A stretch of 64,000 bases of DNA from Pelosinus fermentans JBW45 (lineage in GTDB: Bacteria > Bacillota > Negativicutes > DSM-13327), in contig NZ_CP010978.1 of NCBI RefSeq assembly GCF_000271665.2, forward strand, positions 3,316,501 through 3,380,500, given 5' to 3'. Below the pieces are notes generated by a model, which was not told the origin of the DNA, made no database searches, and was given only the letters and a program-made list of their open reading frames with translations. Below are positions 9,758 to 18,826 of this stretch, in pieces (positions within the stretch are counted from its first letter, which is position 1; the number at the start of each line of letters is the position of its first letter). The translations under genes and the position numbers were made by a program.

Positions 9758-10861
9758 TCATATAGCTTGCCAATCTTTAAACACAGGCTGATATCCTAAT
9801 TGCAGGATCGCATCTGACATTTCTTTTACATTGCGAGTGTCAGAGACAGCAAACTGACCAGAGTTTTCCTGGCTATCAATATGCCCCCCTACGGCCGTCT
9901 GTACACCGGCAGACATTTTGGTAATACCTAATTTAATCGCGTGATTGCGGAATTCTGCATTTTCTCTGGTAGAAAGAGGCATACCCGCCCTTGGCATAAA
10001 CAAGCGAAAAGCCGTCATAAATTGCACGATGCTTTTATCATTTACACTATTTCCCGTCTCGCAGTTCCCCATAGTAGGACGTATGCGAGGCAAGGAAATA
10101 CTCACTTCGACACCCGGATATTTATTTTGCAAATAATTAGCATGCAGTCCTGTAAAAAAACCATCCCTCCGCCAATCATCAAGACCTAATAAAGCACCAA
10201 TATTAACCGCTCGCATGCCAGCCTTACAAGCTCGCTCCGGTGCATCTAAACGGTAACGATAGTCCTTCTTAGGACCTTTTACATGAAGACGATCATACAG
10301 AATCGGATTATATGTTTCCTGGTACATCGTCATGCTTTCTACCCCTGCTTCCATTAATTGAGCGTATTCTTCTTCTTCCATCGCATAGACTTCGATCGCA
10401 ATGGATGAAAAATAGCGCTTTAAGATTGCCACACACTCTTTCATGTAAGGAACACCCGCAATGGCAGGAGCATCACCTGTAAGAATTAGAATGTGCTGAA
10501 TCCCTGAAGCTGCAACCGTTTGCGCTTCTTTTTCCACTTCTTCCATGGTCAATTGTTTACGAGTAAAGGCATTGGTTACGTTAAAGCCACAATACGTACA
10601 TTTATTCGTGCAGTAATCTGACAAATACATTGGCGTATAAAGTAAAATGACACGTCCAAAGTTCTGTACCGTCAATTGATTCGCTTTTTGTGCCATCCAT
10701 TCCAAATAATCTTCTGCTTTAGGTGACAGTAAGGCTAGAAAATCCCTTGGGGTCAATCTGTCTTTTCCAATAATCCTTTCAATGTCTGCAGAAGTTGTAT
10801 GCTGAAAGACTTCTTCCATATCAGCGTTTGAATACTGTAAATACTCATCATAAAAACTCAT
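9758..10861 (-). CDS. thiH: 2-iminoacetate synthase
   Basis: ThiH cleaves tyrosine to dehydroglycine for thiazole assembly under anaerobic conditions. The 367-residue radical-SAM protein has CTNKCTYC with Cys84, 88 and 91 (CX3CX2C), preceded by LLYTPMYLSDYC. The frame is open 18 codons further upstream, but the ATG at 10861 follows GGGGGAGA and gives the family N-terminus MSFYDEYLQY. Using ThiH rather than the oxygen-dependent ThiO fits an anaerobe. It is ten bases downstream of thiG. Confidence 0.95.
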   Translation of the reverse strand: MSFYDEYLQYSNADMEEVFQHTTSADIERIIGKDRLTPRDFLALLSPKAEDYLEWMAQKANQLTVQNFGRVILLYTPMYLSDYCTNKCTYCGFNVTNAFTRKQLTMEEVEKEAQTVAASGIQHILILTGDAPAIAGVPYMKECVAILKRYFSSIAIEVYAMEEEEYAQLMEAGVESMTMYQETYNPILYDRLHVKGPKKDYRYRLDAPERACKAGMRAVNIGALLGLDDWRRDGFFTGLHANYLQNKYPGVEVSISLPRIRPTMGNCETGNSVNDKSIVQFMTAFRLFMPRAGMPLSTRENAEFRNHAIKLGITKMSAGVQTAVGGHIDSQENSGQFAVSDTRNVKEMSDAILQLGYQPVFKDWQAI

Positions 10862-10871
10862 ATTCTCCCCC

Positions 10872-11639
10872 TTAATTATGTAAAAATCCTGTAAGAGGTG
10901 ATGATGAACTAGCATACTTCTCAGAACGTCCCAGTCCTGCCAAATACGCTTTTCGTCCAGCAGCTACAGCCATGCCAAATGCCTCCGCCATTAATTCTGG
11001 CTGGTTGGCACTGGCAATAGCAGTATTTAACAAACAAGCTGCTGCTCCCATTTCCATAGCCTCACAGGCATCCGAAGGCTTACCAATACCTGCATCAACA
11101 ATTACAGGCAAAGCAATTTCCTCTATCAGAATTCTCAGAAGTTCCTTGGTTTTTAATCCTCGATTACTGCCAATCGGCGCACCCAGGGGCATAACTGCCG
11201 CTGCACCAACTTCAACTAGTTGCTTAGCCACCATTAAATCCGGACTGATATAAGGTAATACAACGAACCCTTCTCCTGCTAGAACTTCTGTGGCCTTAAT
11301 GGTTTCGTAACCATCGGGCAGCAAATATTTATTATCCGAAATGACTTCTATTTTAATCCAATTACCACACCCCGCCGCTTTTGCTAAGCGAGCGATCCGT
11401 ATTGCTTCTTGGGCATTTCTGGCCCCAGAAGTATTAGGTAATAGCTGCATGCCGGAAGGAATATGATCCATCACATTCCCCGTAGGAGAATTAAAATCAA
11501 TCCTGCGTAACGCCACTGTTATAACCTCTGAGCCAGATTTTTTAACAACCTCAGGAATCAGCGTATCTGCTGAATACTTACCTGTACCAATAAATAAACG
11601 ACTTTGCAGGCTTCTACCGCCAATTACTAATTGATCCAT
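10872..11639 (-). CDS. thiG: Thiazole synthase
   Basis: ThiG builds the thiazole phosphate of thiamine from DXP, dehydroglycine and ThiS thiocarboxylate. The protein starts [20 protein letters not shown]; Lys96 in NWIKIEV is the expected Schiff-base lysine. The ATG lies eight bases after the thiS stop and twelve after GGAGG; an in-frame TTG immediately after that GGAGG would add four residues but is too close to it. Thiazole-phosphate loops near [11 protein letters not shown] are intact. Confidence 0.95.
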   Translation of the reverse strand: MDQLVIGGRSLQSRLFIGTGKYSADTLIPEVVKKSGSEVITVALRRIDFNSPTGNVMDHIPSGMQLLPNTSGARNAQEAIRIARLAKAAGCGNWIKIEVISDNKYLLPDGYETIKATEVLAGEGFVVLPYISPDLMVAKQLVEVGAAAVMPLGAPIGSNRGLKTKELLRILIEEIALPVIVDAGIGKPSDACEAMEMGAAACLLNTAIASANQPELMAEAFGMAVAAGRKAYLAGLGRSEKYASSSSPLTGFLHN

Positions 11640-11647
11640 TATTTTAA

Positions 11648-11848
11648 TCAACCTCCGCCAACAAATTTCAATACTTCTAAACGATCTTTATCTTGCAGAA
11701 TAATCATATTCCATTCTTGCTTTTTTACAATTACCTCATTATATTCTACAATAATTGTTTCAAGATCCAGTTCCTTAGAAAGCAAAAACTCCCACAAATT
11801 CATCTCCTTATCTACATTCGCAACTGTTCCATTTAACACTACCTCCAC
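11648..11848 (-). CDS. thiS: Sulfur carrier protein ThiS
   Basis: ThiS carries sulfur as a C-terminal thiocarboxylate for ThiG. Starting at the GTG at 11848, preceded by GAGGAGG at eight bases, it is 66 residues, the family length. It ends in KFVGGG, which supplies the required C-terminal Gly-Gly. The open frame extends 13 codons upstream, but that part has no similarity and overlaps the ribosome site. First gene after the TPP riboswitch pair. No thiF is seen in the window, so the activating enzyme must be encoded elsewhere. Confidence 0.93.
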   Translation of the reverse strand: MEVVLNGTVANVDKEMNLWEFLLSKELDLETIIVEYNEVIVKKQEWNMIILQDKDRLEVLKFVGGG

Positions 11849-11871
11849 CCCATTCACCTCCTCAATATAAT

Positions 11872-11902
11872 AAAAAAGCCTATCCAAAGAGGATAAGCTT
11901 TT
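11872..11902 (-). terminator. Terminator of the downstream TPP riboswitch
   Basis: On the minus strand AAAAGCTTATCC pairs with GGATAGGCTTTT, followed by a T-run, between the proximal TPP aptamer and thiS. Confidence 0.8.
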
Positions 11903-11930
11903 ATCAATATTTATATAAAATATATAAAAA

Positions 11931-12014
11931 CAGCTTCCCTACGTTGGTACTAACCACATCAGGTTCAAAGGGTCAGGAATTTTTATTCCCGCTCTGCCAA
12001 ACGGCTCCCCCAGC
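11931..12014 (-). promoter_or_regulatory. TPP riboswitch, copy next to thiS
   Basis: Minus-strand TPP (THI-box) consensus: GGGGGAGCCGTTTGGC at the 5' end, GACCCTTTGAACCTGAT in the conserved core and GTACCAACGTAGGGAAGCTG at the 3' end. It is nearly identical to the copy at 12119-12198 and has its own terminator at 11872-11902. Confidence 0.96.
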
Positions 12015-12062
12015 CAATTATTCAATTGTTTTCGAATCGTATTATACTGATTTATTTCTAAA

Positions 12063-12095
12063 TAAAAAAGCTTACCCCCAAAAAGGATAAGCTTA
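12063..12095 (-). terminator. Terminator of the upstream TPP riboswitch
   Basis: AAGCTTATCC pairs with GGGGGTAAGCTT on the minus strand, followed by TTTTATTT. It lies between the two aptamers. Confidence 0.78.
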
Positions 12096-12118
12096 TATCA
12101 ATTGCTATAAATATAAAG

Positions 12119-12198
12119 CAGCTTCCCTACGTTGGTACTAACCACATCAGGTTCAAAGGGTCAGGAATTTCTTCCCGCTCTGCCAAACGGCTCCCCTA
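12119..12198 (-). promoter_or_regulatory. TPP riboswitch, promoter-proximal copy
   Basis: Second complete THI-box aptamer, differing from the other copy mainly in a shortened variable loop (AAGAAATT in place of AATAAAAATT). Transcription from 12221-12249 meets this copy first. Confidence 0.96.
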
Positions 12199-12220
12199 GC
12201 ATTATTATTCGATTGACTAA

Positions 12221-12249
12221 AGTATAATACAGGTACCTCTAATATGCAA
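12221..12249 (-). promoter_or_regulatory. Promoter of the thi operon
   Basis: TTGCAT and TATACT are separated by 17 bases, about 20 bases ahead of the first TPP aptamer. No other promoter-like pair fits between deoD and the aptamer. Confidence 0.7.
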
Positions 12250-12254
12250 TGTTT

Positions 12255-12956
12255 TTATTCTGCCATCGAAAGAGCAATTTTCATCATTTGCGTAAAAGTG
12301 GTTTGACGTTCTGCTGCCGATGTAGCCTCACCTGTTACTAAGCTATCGCTCACTGTAACAATGGTCAAAGCACTTACACCATGTTTGGCAGCTAAGGTAT
12401 ATAACCCTGCCGTCTCCATTTCTACTGCCAAAACACCGAATTTCATCCAGCGTTTCCAATCTTCAGGGTCATCATGATAAAACGTATCGGTTGTTAACAC
12501 ATTCCCCACTTTTGCTTCAATCCCTAAACTCGCAGCAACATCGTATGCTTTTTTTAATAGCTGAAAGCTGGCAGTCGGTGCATAGGTCATACCTGCAAAA
12601 CGTTGAAGATTAATATTGGAATCGTGAGATGCTGCCATAGCCAAAACAACATCTTTGATCTTTACGTGCTCTTGCAGCGAACCACAAGTACCAATACGAA
12701 TAATATTTTTCACATCATAACTTGTCATTAGTTCACTAGCATAAATCGATATGGAAGGAATTCCCATTCCAGAACCTTGCACTGAAACTTTTTTCCCATT
12801 ATAAAATCCAGTGTATCCATACATGCCCCGAACCTCATTATAGCAAACTGCATCTTCTAAAAAGTTCTCAGCAATAAATTTAGCCCTTAGAGGATCACCA
12901 GGCATTAGCACCGTATTGGCAATTTCACCTTTTTTTGCATTAATATGTAGACTCAT
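12255..12956 (-). CDS. deoD: Purine nucleoside phosphorylase, DeoD type
   Basis: DeoD phosphorolyses purine (deoxy)nucleosides to free base and ribose-1-phosphate. The protein starts [20 protein letters not shown], with the phosphate-binding [17 protein letters not shown] and the VEMETAGLY ribose site; the catalytic Asp lies in [10 protein letters not shown] and SAAERQTTF is conserved. GGAGG is 12 bases before the chosen ATG; an in-frame TTG directly after GGAGG gives four extra residues and is less likely. It is the trimer-of-dimers type. It fits the purine salvage theme of this window. Confidence 0.95.
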   Translation of the reverse strand: MSLHINAKKGEIANTVLMPGDPLRAKFIAENFLEDAVCYNEVRGMYGYTGFYNGKKVSVQGSGMGIPSISIYASELMTSYDVKNIIRIGTCGSLQEHVKIKDVVLAMAASHDSNINLQRFAGMTYAPTASFQLLKKAYDVAASLGIEAKVGNVLTTDTFYHDDPEDWKRWMKFGVLAVEMETAGLYTLAAKHGVSALTIVTVSDSLVTGEATSAAERQTTFTQMMKIALSMAE

Positions 12957-13001
12957 GTTGTATTTCAACCTCCATTTAATTAAGCATTATTCTGCCTATT
13001 T

Positions 13002-14546
13002 TTAAACACTTGTATGATGAAAATCATCTGCAAATTTTTCCTGCACCTGCAAGAATTCATCTAAATTGCTAAAAAGCAACTCTACCAATTCAGGATCAAA
13101 CTGCCCTCCTTTAGCTTCCTGGAAATAAGATAATACATCTTCCAATGGCCAAGCTTTCTTATATACCCGGTTACAGCTCAGCGCATCAAACACATCCGCT
13201 ACGGCTGTTATTCTAGCAAAAATATGAATCTCATTACCTTGTAATCCAGAAGAATATCCTGTTCCATCATATCGCTCATGATGTTCTTTTGCAATAATAG
13301 CCGCTGCCTGCAACATATGCAAATGGGACCCCTTTAACATATCATATCCAATATTAGCATGAAGCTTAATAATTTCAAACTCTTTTGGCGTTAATTTCCC
13401 TGGTTTATTTAAGATTTCATCAGGTATACCCAATTTGCCGATATCATGCATGGGAGCAGCTAAGTGAAGGGTATTTACATCTTTTTCTGACAACCCGTAT
13501 TTCATTGCTAAAAGACGAGCATATTCTGCTACACGCCGTACATGATTGCCCGTTTCTTTGGATCTTGTTTCTGCCACCTCCGCCAGACGAAAGAAAACTT
13601 CCCGCTGCGTATCATACATCTCTAAATGCAGTTTCAAATTTTCAAAAGCAGATGAAACATTCAGACAAAAAACATCTAATAGGCGTCGGTCCAGATCGCT
13701 AAGTCTTTGATCGCCTTCCATGTAAATCAAATATACATGTTCATCAACACTTTGCCAATATAAGATAAAATAATCTTCTAAGAATATACTTTGTTTTGCC
13801 GCCAGGACATAGTCCAGCTTGTCATGTATCTCTTGAGAAAGCTTCTCATAATTTTGTATGTGAAAATCACCAGTTGCTGCCAATACTTTAATTTCACCAT
13901 CTTTTTTACAGGTAGCAGCAAAGCTGGATACTTTCAAATACAAACTATTTTTGTTTAGCCTTAACATAGCAATCAACTGCATTAATACGCCAGTTGCAAA
14001 ATTCTGCATCGATTGCATGCGGAAAATTTCCGGTGAAGACTCAATAATCTTTTCTAAACCTTTTTTATTCATGGCAATTGTCAATAAATCTCGATGGGAA
14101 CGCAAAGCAGAAATCAAAGTTGTCAGCAGCTTTTGCGCTGTCAGCTCTGTCTTTTCTTTATAATCATTAATATCATATTCTACAATGACTCTTGCCTCCG
14201 GGGCTTCCCCTGGCTGCCCTGTACGTAATACAATCCGAACTAGGTTATTGCCCATCACTTCCCGAATATACTTCACCAGCTGCAGACCAGCATCCGCCCT
14301 TTCCATAACTACATCTAATAAAATAAGGGCAATATCTTCATGCTTAAGCAATACTTCCTTCGCCTCACTGGCAGAGTAAACGCTGAGCAGCTCAATCATT
14401 TTTCCTTCAAAAACAAAATCGTTTAATACGAGCTTCGTAACAATATGCACTTCTTCTTCATCATCAACAATTAAAACCTTTATCTTATCAACTATCTTTG
14501 GTTCTACTACATCGGTTTCATCTGCAAATAATAATTCATCATACAT
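13002..14546 (-). CDS. Response regulator with REC, DUF3369 and HD-GYP-type phosphodiesterase domains
   Basis: This 514-residue protein has a receiver domain (VLIVDDEEEVH, phospho-acceptor Asp78 in LLDVVMER), a central DUF3369-like region (about 160-310) and a C-terminal HD domain with HDIGKLGIPD and HHERYDGTGYSSG. The HD-GYP family degrades cyclic di-GMP; the third motif here reads GTGYS rather than GYP, so activity is likely but unproven. Its start overlaps the 3' end of the upstream sensor kinase by eight bases, so they form one two-component system. Output is probably second-messenger turnover, not transcription. Confidence 0.9.
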   Translation of the reverse strand: MYDELLFADETDVVEPKIVDKIKVLIVDDEEEVHIVTKLVLNDFVFEGKMIELLSVYSASEAKEVLLKHEDIALILLDVVMERADAGLQLVKYIREVMGNNLVRIVLRTGQPGEAPEARVIVEYDINDYKEKTELTAQKLLTTLISALRSHRDLLTIAMNKKGLEKIIESSPEIFRMQSMQNFATGVLMQLIAMLRLNKNSLYLKVSSFAATCKKDGEIKVLAATGDFHIQNYEKLSQEIHDKLDYVLAAKQSIFLEDYFILYWQSVDEHVYLIYMEGDQRLSDLDRRLLDVFCLNVSSAFENLKLHLEMYDTQREVFFRLAEVAETRSKETGNHVRRVAEYARLLAMKYGLSEKDVNTLHLAAPMHDIGKLGIPDEILNKPGKLTPKEFEIIKLHANIGYDMLKGSHLHMLQAAAIIAKEHHERYDGTGYSSGLQGNEIHIFARITAVADVFDALSCNRVYKKAWPLEDVLSYFQEAKGGQFDPELVELLFSNLDEFLQVQEKFADDFHHTSV

Positions 14547-16650
14547 GATTCGTTTCTCCTTTTCCTTGGATACGTTCAGGAAGTTTTACTGTAAACACAG
14601 TACCAACCCCTAACTGACTGGCACATTCAATTGTACCCTCCATTTTAAAAACAACCAAGTTGTATACGATATGCATACCAAGACCAGTACCGCCAGTACC
14701 TCGACGAGTGGTAAAAAAAGGATCAAATATCTTCTTCTGCACCTCCGGTGCCATCCCTTTTCCATCATCTGCATAGGTTAAGGTGATGATCCCATCTGAG
14801 TAAGAAATTCCAATGGAAATCGTGCCAGCATCATCTGGCTCGTAAGCATGCATGATAGAGTTATTTAACATATTCGAAATGATTTGCCAAAAAGCCCCGG
14901 GATACCAATAGACTTTAATTGCCTCTGGACAATTCACATTTACCTTGTGATGGGTCTTTTTTAATTGCGGTCTCAAACTTACCAATACATCTTGTATGTA
15001 TTCTTCCAATTGAAAACTGCGTCGTTCTTCCACCAATTGATCAACTGCCACTTTTTTGAAACTGCGGATTAATTCAGCAGCCCGTTCCAGATTCGTAAAA
15101 ATAATCTTACTTACATGATTCGAAGACTCTAAATATATTTGTAAATCCGTTTTTTTCATCTGACCATCTGAAAATTTCCGATCCAATTCACTTGTTTTCT
15201 CTGACATATGGGAAATTGCCGTAATGCTATTCCCTACTGGCGTATTAATTTCATGTGCTACACCTGCTACTAACTCCCCTAATAAAGCCATCTTTTCTAC
15301 TTCCACTAAATGACTGCGAGTTTGCTGCAAATCTTCTAAGGTATGCCGCAGAGCAGAATTCGTATTCTGTAATGCCCTTGTTCGCTCGGACACTTGATTC
15401 TCTAGTTCCCTATTCAAATAACGAATTTCTTCCTCAACTTTTCTGCGACTGTTTATATTAATCGCCAATATGGCAACCAGCAATAGCAATATCATAAATA
15501 CCACTGTTAAGAACCACACTAAATATTTATATGTCTCATAGAAGGTAACAGGACTATTTACAACAACACTGCCGACAGGCAAGGTTTCTTCTTTAATTCC
15601 AGCCTTACGCAATGCATGGTAATCAAACATATACTGCTGAATACTTTCCTTTATCACAGGTAGATCAACTGGAGGAATTCTTTCGAAGACAACTTTCCGA
15701 GCTAATTCACCAGCTATTTTCCCTTGATTAAACCCACTGGTTACCTTACCGCCCAACATACCAGACTTTAAATAAAAATCCCAAAAGCAGTATACAGGCA
15801 CCTTACTATTTGCTCCAATTAGTTCCCCTGCTTCTTCATAGCTAAAAATAGTTTCATCTTTATCCACATTGAAAGTCATCAGCAAGACTGCTGTATCATC
15901 AGAAAGAGCAGCTATCTTCTCTAATACTTCAGACATCGCCATTTTCTCTAGAAAAACAAACTGTATTTTGCTATCAAAGTTAGGCATGATTTTTTCGAGT
16001 AATTGCTTGTTGGCTTTACCAACTGTCGTCTCATCATTGATAACAACAATTTTTGTCAACTGTGGCTGTAACGATAAGGCCGCTTCAATCGTACCCTTTA
16101 TATCAACGTCCTCAATGATACCAGTTACCCATGCTTTATCTTGTATATCAGCCTCATCAAAATAATTTACACCACAAAAAATGATCGGGGTAGAAGGAAA
16201 AAGTGTTTGCTGATGTGCTAATGCAAAATCATAAGCCGCATTATCCGTAACAATGACTGCATCAAATTTCTTTCCTTTGTATTTTTGCTCATAGAGCTTG
16301 TATAAACTGTCTAAATAATCAGAAGTAATATTCTGTTTCGTATCCATATAATCAAAATACAGTACTGCCTGCTTATCTTGTTGAAAGACCGACTTAATGC
16401 CCTGTTCTTCTAATTTTACCCAAGGCATTTCCGAATGATAGGAATGAAGTACCAAAATTTTTTTTCTGTCTTTATGGTATAATCGATCATTGTCATTAGC
16501 CTCTGAAATGGCAATACTCCCATCCTTATATCTTGACCAAGGAATGATTTCTCCTGCTATTTCTTGCTTAATAAGCAAAATGAAAGTTCCACCTAATAAA
16601 AATGTAATAATCAGCACCGTTAGCAACGTAAAAGAAACTGCATATTTCAC
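14539..16650 (-). CDS. Membrane sensor histidine kinase with ABC_sub_bind-type extracytoplasmic domain
   Basis: The 703-residue protein has an N-terminal membrane anchor (about 8-28), a large outer domain (about 60-350) resembling the ABC_sub_bind family (VLHSYHSEMPWVKLEEQGIK, DAVIVTDNAAYDFA, PIIFCGVNYF), a second membrane segment (about 373-397), a coiled coil, the H-box LVAGVAHEINTPVG and a complete ATPase domain (NMLNNSIMHA, DDGKGM, GTGLGMHIV). It starts at a GTG after GGAGG. The ligand is unknown; related domains bind small hydrophobic or amino-acid-like compounds. It pairs with the HD-GYP regulator just downstream. Confidence 0.9.
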   Translation of the reverse strand: MKYAVSFTLLTVLIITFLLGGTFILLIKQEIAGEIIPWSRYKDGSIAISEANDNDRLYHKDRKKILVLHSYHSEMPWVKLEEQGIKSVFQQDKQAVLYFDYMDTKQNITSDYLDSLYKLYEQKYKGKKFDAVIVTDNAAYDFALAHQQTLFPSTPIIFCGVNYFDEADIQDKAWVTGIIEDVDIKGTIEAALSLQPQLTKIVVINDETTVGKANKQLLEKIMPNFDSKIQFVFLEKMAMSEVLEKIAALSDDTAVLLMTFNVDKDETIFSYEEAGELIGANSKVPVYCFWDFYLKSGMLGGKVTSGFNQGKIAGELARKVVFERIPPVDLPVIKESIQQYMFDYHALRKAGIKEETLPVGSVVVNSPVTFYETYKYLVWFLTVVFMILLLLVAILAININSRRKVEEEIRYLNRELENQVSERTRALQNTNSALRHTLEDLQQTRSHLVEVEKMALLGELVAGVAHEINTPVGNSITAISHMSEKTSELDRKFSDGQMKKTDLQIYLESSNHVSKIIFTNLERAAELIRSFKKVAVDQLVEERRSFQLEEYIQDVLVSLRPQLKKTHHKVNVNCPEAIKVYWYPGAFWQIISNMLNNSIMHAYEPDDAGTISIGISYSDGIITLTYADDGKGMAPEVQKKIFDPFFTTRRGTGGTGLGMHIVYNLVVFKMEGTIECASQLGVGTVFTVKLPERIQGKGETNHV

Positions 16651-16838
16651 AGTTATTTCCTCCTGCGTATCAAACGTCTCAATTCTTTATACAACTTTCG
16701 CCATTTTTCATCCAGAACCTTCCTATTCATAGGAAAATCTTCATATCCAGCCAATCTGCCCGTGGCTAAAATAATCGTTTTTTACAATGAGATCAGATCT
16801 TAATTGGATTTTGGAAGAGCTTCATTTCCTTATTGCTA

Positions 16839-16886
16839 AAAAATGAGACTTATAGCCTAAGTATTAGGTTATAAGTCTCATTTTTC
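16839..16886 (-). terminator. Terminator of the AI-2E permease gene
   Basis: AAATGAGACTTATA and its complement form a long stem with T-runs outside on both strands, 26 bases after the permease stop. The remaining spacer up to the kinase start holds nothing else that I recognise. Confidence 0.8.
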
Positions 16887-16911
16887 ATTTTAAGAGCAGA
16901 TAGCATAGAGA

Positions 16912-17961
16912 TCACTCATGAAGAGTATTGGATTTATCCAGCAAATGAATTAACCATACTCGACCTACTGCAACCGTCGGTACGGCAAATAACATTCCTG
17001 TAATGCCAAAAAGATGACCAAAAAGTAAAATGGTAACCATGATAAATACAGGGTGAACCTTAATCGCCTTGCCGACTACTTTGGGATATATAATATTATG
17101 ATTTACCTTTAATAAAACAATATAAAATAGCAGTACTTTAAAAGCTAACAAGGGAGAATAGGACAAGGCAAGCAAAGTACCTGGAACCGTGGCTATTATA
17201 GAACCAATAACAGGTACAAACTCCGATAAAGCAGATACTAATGCCAAAACATGAGCATAAGGCAGACCAAAAATATAACTTCCCAGGAACACAACAAAAC
17301 CTGAAAAAATAGAAATTAACATCTGTCCTCTGATATAACCGCCCAGCACAATATTAATATCACCAAAAAAAGCAGTAAAGCGCTTAACCTGTAAAGGTGG
17401 TAAAAATTCTGCTATAGAAGAGGCAATCTTTCGCCCATCTTTTAATAAATAAAAAGTTAAGAAAGGTACTGCAATCATTTCTGCAACTCCTGAAAAAGTA
17501 CGAATTAAAGGTATCACCGATTCTTTCACCATATTCACGGCAAAAACAACCGTATCACGCAACACCTGATTGCCATACTCTGCAAATTCAGCGGGTAGCA
17601 TATTAACCACAACAGAAGAATCAAAATGAATAATAAAGCCTGGAAACTCGCGGATAAAACCTGCTAAATCAGGTAATATGGTGCGAAAAATCACACTCAT
17701 CAGCACTACCAGCACACCAAAAAAACCGAATAAAGCCAAGAGTACTGCCACTCCACGGGAAATTGAACGAGAAAGCCGAAGCACTATCGGATCGAGCAAG
17801 ATAAACAATAATGCAGTAACAAATAAAAGTATTAATAAGGATTTAGCATATATATATAACACCGATACCAAACCAATAAAAAATATGAAAAAAATAAAAA
17901 TACAATCTTTCCAGAGCGTCCCCCACTGTAATGGAGTCATTCTCTTATTATCACTAACCAT
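16912..17961 (-). CDS. AI-2E family transporter
   Basis: A 349-residue polytopic membrane protein with about eight hydrophobic segments. The C-terminal half has the family hallmarks GGYIRGQMLISIFSG, LSEFVPVIGSIIATVPG and NIIYPKVVGKAIKVHP. Members have been linked to autoinducer-2 export, sodium-proton exchange or unknown substrates, so function is not assigned beyond transport. It stands alone, with its own terminator; the neighbouring kinase is separated by about 260 bases. Confidence 0.88.
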   Translation of the reverse strand: MVSDNKRMTPLQWGTLWKDCIFIFFIFFIGLVSVLYIYAKSLLILLFVTALLFILLDPIVLRLSRSISRGVAVLLALFGFFGVLVVLMSVIFRTILPDLAGFIREFPGFIIHFDSSVVVNMLPAEFAEYGNQVLRDTVVFAVNMVKESVIPLIRTFSGVAEMIAVPFLTFYLLKDGRKIASSIAEFLPPLQVKRFTAFFGDINIVLGGYIRGQMLISIFSGFVVFLGSYIFGLPYAHVLALVSALSEFVPVIGSIIATVPGTLLALSYSPLLAFKVLLFYIVLLKVNHNIIYPKVVGKAIKVHPVFIMVTILLFGHLFGITGMLFAVPTVAVGRVWLIHLLDKSNTLHE

Positions 17962-18091
17962 AATTATCTCCCCTTATCAGCAAGGATCAGCATAGTAAAA
18001 TTCTCAAACACCATTACGTTCCTTCAGATTTTAGCCACGCTTCACATTATATAACAATTTTTACGCCTTTTCTATCTTAGCTATGAATAAA

Positions 18092-18114
18092 AACGTCACA
18101 TCTGTTGTGACGTT
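18092..18114 (-). terminator. Terminator-like hairpin upstream of the AI-2E gene
   Basis: AACGTCACA pairs with TGTGACGTT around a five-base loop; on the minus strand it is followed by TTTTTATT. It would end minus-strand transcripts from the Spo0E-like gene. Confidence 0.65.
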
Positions 18115-18286
18115 AAAAATTCTTACTCATCTTCACATATTTCATTCCATCTTTTGTTGCAGCCTTCTCTTAACTATAACATATATATCAGTTTTATTAC
18201 AAATCAACCTATCTTAGAAAGAATCTTCATAACGAAACAGCAAAAGCTCAATCTATAAAAACAGTATTTTTTTAGTATGCTTCATA

Positions 18287-18330
18287 TTAAAGCGCCTACA
18301 AGCCCTTAATAAGGTTTCTAGGCGCCTTAA
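18287..18330. other. Long imperfect hairpin downstream of the Spo0E-like gene
   Basis: Outer arms TTAAAGCGCCTA and TAGGCGCCTTAA with an inner CCTT/AAGG stem. A smaller TTTGCC/GGCAAA hairpin lies at about 18337-18363. Neither has a strong T-run. No gene is seen in 17962-18376 apart from these structures. Confidence 0.4.
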
Positions 18331-18376
18331 TAAGTGTTTGCCCAACCATCACGCTAGGCAAATATTTAATTCATTC

Positions 18377-18538
18377 TTATCCAGCTTTTCGAGTTAAGTC
18401 AACATTATAAAATTCATTTATTGCTTCATCCAGCCTCTGACTAACCACTAAAACGTCTGGATGTGATATTCCCTTTTTGAGTGCCATTACGTGCATCTCT
18501 TCGCGTAAGCGATCTATCATATACCATAAATTTTTCAT
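18377..18538 (-). CDS. Spo0E-like aspartyl-phosphate phosphatase family protein
   Basis: A 53-residue product, MKNLWYMIDRLREEMHVMAL followed by KKGISHPDVLVVSQRLDEAI and a short tail. The spaced pattern LR--M-----KG--HPDVL--SQRLDEAI--FY matches the Spo0E family, with the SQxLD signature at residues 33-37. These small helical-hairpin proteins dephosphorylate Spo0A~P and delay sporulation. An AAAGGAAA ribosome site lies at a proper distance from the ATG. A Spo0A box lies upstream. It is monocistronic. Family assignment is strong; whether it acts on Spo0A or another response regulator is inference. Confidence 0.85.
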   Translation of the reverse strand: MKNLWYMIDRLREEMHVMALKKGISHPDVLVVSQRLDEAINEFYNVDLTRKAG

Positions 18539-18571
18539 GACAATTTCCTTTCTATTTTTTATACATTAATC

Positions 18572-18606
18572 ATTATAATGTATACATTAATACAAAATTT
18601 GTCGAA
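18572..18606 (-). promoter_or_regulatory. Promoter of the Spo0E-like gene with a Spo0A box
   Basis: On the minus strand TATAAT (18572-18577) would be the -10 element. No good -35 hexamer is present; instead TTTGTCGAA lies at 18598-18606 on the plus strand, an exact 0A-box core (TGTCGAA) centred about 38 bases upstream of the predicted start of transcription. A direct repeat ATACATTAAT also occurs twice here. Confidence 0.55.
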
Positions 18607-18771
18607 GTACAGTTCTCAGATAAACTTTATTTTCCTATTTATATTCAATAACCCCTTTTCCTTCATCATCATATAAATAAACCTGCTATCCATGACCTTA
18701 CAAGTATATCTTATACAAACATCTTCACCTTTTACCAGATGCAGCTTGATCTTAATTATAGTACGCTTCAT

Positions 18772-18823
18772 AAAAAAATGCCTTGCAACCCCCTTATATC
18801 ATAAAGGTTGCAAGGCATTTTAT
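18772..18823 (-). terminator. Terminator of guaA
   Basis: AAATGCCTTGCAACC pairs with its perfect complement across a 16-base loop, followed on the minus strand by seven T. It begins a few bases after the guaA stop. Confidence 0.9.
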
Positions 18824-18826
18824 TGT

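Noticed and set aside
16653-16730. 25-codon charged open frame ending in the kinase ribosome site
   Set aside because: No ribosome site of its own; it is probably only the leader of the kinase gene.
18616-18771. 51-codon open frame between guaA and the Spo0E-like gene (minus)
   Set aside because: The ATG sits in the T-run of the guaA terminator, there is no ribosome site, and composition is that of an AT-rich spacer.
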